Below, piece by piece: positions 21,312-22,556 of a stretch of DNA of 22,556 nt. A model generated the notes under the pieces. It was not told the origin of the DNA, did not search any database, and saw only the letters and a list, made by a program, of their open reading frames with translations. Location: positions 1 through 22,556 of the forward strand of contig JACRCS010000087.1 in the NCBI GenBank assembly GCA_016218905.1, in the 5' to 3' direction. This stretch comes from Deltaproteobacteria bacterium (GTDB lineage Bacteria > Desulfobacterota_C > Deferrisomatia > Deferrisomatales > JACRMM01). A program made the translations under genes and the position numbers. Numbering within the stretch: the stretch's first letter is position 1; each line of letters starts with the position of its first letter.

Positions 21312-22556
21312 TTGAACCTCTCCGACCTGAACGACCGCCAGCAGGAAGCGGTCATGCACGTGGAAGGGCCGCTCCTCGTGCTGGCGGGCGCCGGTTCCGG
21401 GAAGACGCGCGTCATCACCTACCGGATGGCCCACCTGGTGCGCCTCGGGGTACCTCCCGAGAAGGTCCTCGCCCTCTCGTTCACGAACAAGGCGGCTCGG
21501 GAGGTGGAGGAGCGCGCGTCGGCCCTCGTGGGCCGGGGACGCTCCGAGGGGCTCACCGTCAGCACCTTCCACTCGCTCGGCCTCCAGATCCTCCGCGAAG
21601 ACCTCCACCGGCTCGGCTACGATCGGAACTTCACCCTCCACACCGAGGGCGACCAGCGCGCGATCCTGCGGGAGATCGCACGAGAGGGGAGCCTGCCCCT
21701 CGACCCCGGAGAGCTGCAGGCCGCCATCGGCGCCTGGAAGAACGAGGGGCTCGAGCCCGAGGCCGTCGAGGTCCGGCCGGGCGACGCGCTCAAGAAGCGC
21801 CTCCGCGAGGCCTACGTCTCGTACGAGGGAATGCTCCGGGCCCAGAACGCCGTCGACTTTGACGACCTCCTCTGCCTGCCCCTGCGCATCTTCCGGGAGA
21901 GCGGGGACTGCCTTCGCCACTGGCGGGGCCGCTACCACTTTCTCCTCGTCGACGAGTACCAGGACACGAACCGGGTCCAGTTCGAGCTCCTGAAGGCGCT
22001 GGCCGGCGAGCGGCGAAACCTCTGCGTCGTCGGCGACGACGACCAGGCTATCTACGGCTGGCGCGGGGCGCGGGTGGAGCAGATCCTCCGCTTCGAGGAG
22101 CACTTTCCCGGCGCGCAGGTCGTCCTCCTGGAGGAGAACTACCGCAGCTCCCGCACGATCCTCGACGCGGCCCACGCCGTGGCGTCGAAGATCTCGGACC
22201 GCCGGGCGAAGAAGCTCTGGACCGGCCGGGGCAGAGGGGAACTTCTGGGCTGGCTCGAGGCCGAGGACGCCGCCGGAGAAGCCGAGGAGGTGGTCGGCGC
22301 GATCCTTGCCGAGCGGTTCCGGGTCCGCCGCCGCTGGTCCGATTTCGCGGTCCTCTACCGGACGAACGCCCAGGGCAGGGCGTTCGAGGCCGCGCTCCGG
22401 CACCACGGCGTCCCGTACCGGGTGATCGGCGGAAGCCGCTTCTTCGACCGAAAGGAGGTCCGGGACGTCCTCTGCTATCTAAAGGCGATCCACAATCCCG
22501 CGGACCAGGCGAGCCTGCTCCGGATCGCGAACGTGCCGAAGCGCGCCCTCGGTCCC
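21312..22556 (+). CDS. UvrD/Rep-family superfamily 1 DNA helicase (partial, runs off window end)
   Basis: The frame has 415 codons and no stop. TTG 21312 is chosen because the protein then begins NLSDLNDRQQEAV, the normal UvrD/PcrA start (Q motif). No good ribosome-binding site is visible; an ATG at 21289 is in another frame and stops at once. Helicase motifs in order: I LAGAGSGKTRVITYR (24-38), Ia ALSFTNKAA, Ib STFHSLGLQIL, II FLLVDEYQDTN, III VVGDDDQAIYGWRGA, IV ENYRSS and VLYRTNAQGRA, then GGSRFFDRKEVRDVLCYLK. These define a 3'-to-5' helicase of the UvrD/PcrA/Rep type used in repair and replication. The C-terminal part and the exact subfamily lie outside the window. Confidence 0.92.
   Translation, partial: MNLSDLNDRQQEAVMHVEGPLLVLAGAGSGKTRVITYRMAHLVRLGVPPEKVLALSFTNKAAREVEERASALVGRGRSEGLTVSTFHSLGLQILREDLHRLGYDRNFTLHTEGDQRAILREIAREGSLPLDPGELQAAIGAWKNEGLEPEAVEVRPGDALKKRLREAYVSYEGMLRAQNAVDFDDLLCLPLRIFRESGDCLRHWRGRYHFLLVDEYQDTNRVQFELLKALAGERRNLCVVGDDDQAIYGWRGARVEQILRFEEHFPGAQVVLLEENYRSSRTILDAAHAVASKISDRRAKKLWTGRGRGELLGWLEAEDAAGEAEEVVGAILAERFRVRRRWSDFAVLYRTNAQGRAFEAALRHHGVPYRVIGGSRFFDRKEVRDVLCYLKAIHNPADQASLLRIANVPKRALGP

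Noticed and set aside
1..22556. tRNA or rRNA genes
   Set aside because: I saw no cloverleaf-like pattern with CCA-proximal stems or conserved rRNA stretches by eye; a tRNAscan or Rfam search was not possible.

Overview
The window is high-GC DNA (about two thirds G+C by eye). It splits into a mobile-element and gene-remnant zone (about 1-9700) and a more ordinary chromosomal zone (about 9700-22556). The linked nadK, recN and short N-acetylglutamate-synthase-like genes, rarA and uvrD, together with the Uma2, SARP-like and zinc-finger/DDE genes, suggest a soil or subsurface deltaproteobacterium, Myxococcota relative or neighbouring phylum. This placement is an inference from gene content, not a demonstrated assignment.

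Region 1 (1-4025) holds tyrosine recombinases on the minus strand. A nearly complete RIT (recombinase-in-trio) element lies at 813-3999. Its three recombinase genes run ritA, ritB, ritC on the minus strand, joined by ATGA overlaps, and the element is bounded by perfect 31-bp inverted repeats. A 16-bp tandem duplication frameshifts ritC. A 21-bp near-palindromic sequence occurs as a direct repeat at both boundaries. On the left the element abuts the tail of a second recombinase trio (end of a ritB-like gene plus a ritC-like gene running off the window). On the right it abuts a DDE-integrase gene that it truncates. The two flanks do not rejoin into one gene, so more than a simple insertion has happened.

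Region 2 (4001-7139) is the remains of a three-gene minus-strand transposon module: a small zinc-ribbon protein, a zinc-finger/HTH protein and a DDE integrase. All three genes are broken. The middle one is split by a 1.76-kb IS3-like insertion (4949-6709) whose own transposase has Asn in place of the first catalytic Asp.

Region 3 (7140-10258) contains an AAA-type ATPase gene behind a cluster of 10-bp-phased TATA motifs, a degraded piece of a BTAD regulator, a hendecad-repeat coiled-coil gene, a Uma2-family gene, and a second diverged copy of the sequence at the Uma2 3' end.

Region 4 (10339-15758) has a large SARP/LuxR-type STAND regulator (1061 aa) just downstream of an FAD-dependent geranylgeranyl-reductase-like oxidoreductase on the minus strand. 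Divergent to these is an AEC-family transporter. The 5' ends of the oxidoreductase and transporter genes overlap.

Region 5 (15819-22556) is genome maintenance and core metabolism. rarA is divergent from a tightly coupled nadK-recN-GNAT operon (4-bp GTGA and TTGA overlaps). A Rho_N-domain small protein, a decayed nucleotidyltransferase/HEPN pair, and the N-terminal part of a UvrD/Rep helicase with a good sigma-70-type promoter follow. The window ends inside the helicase.
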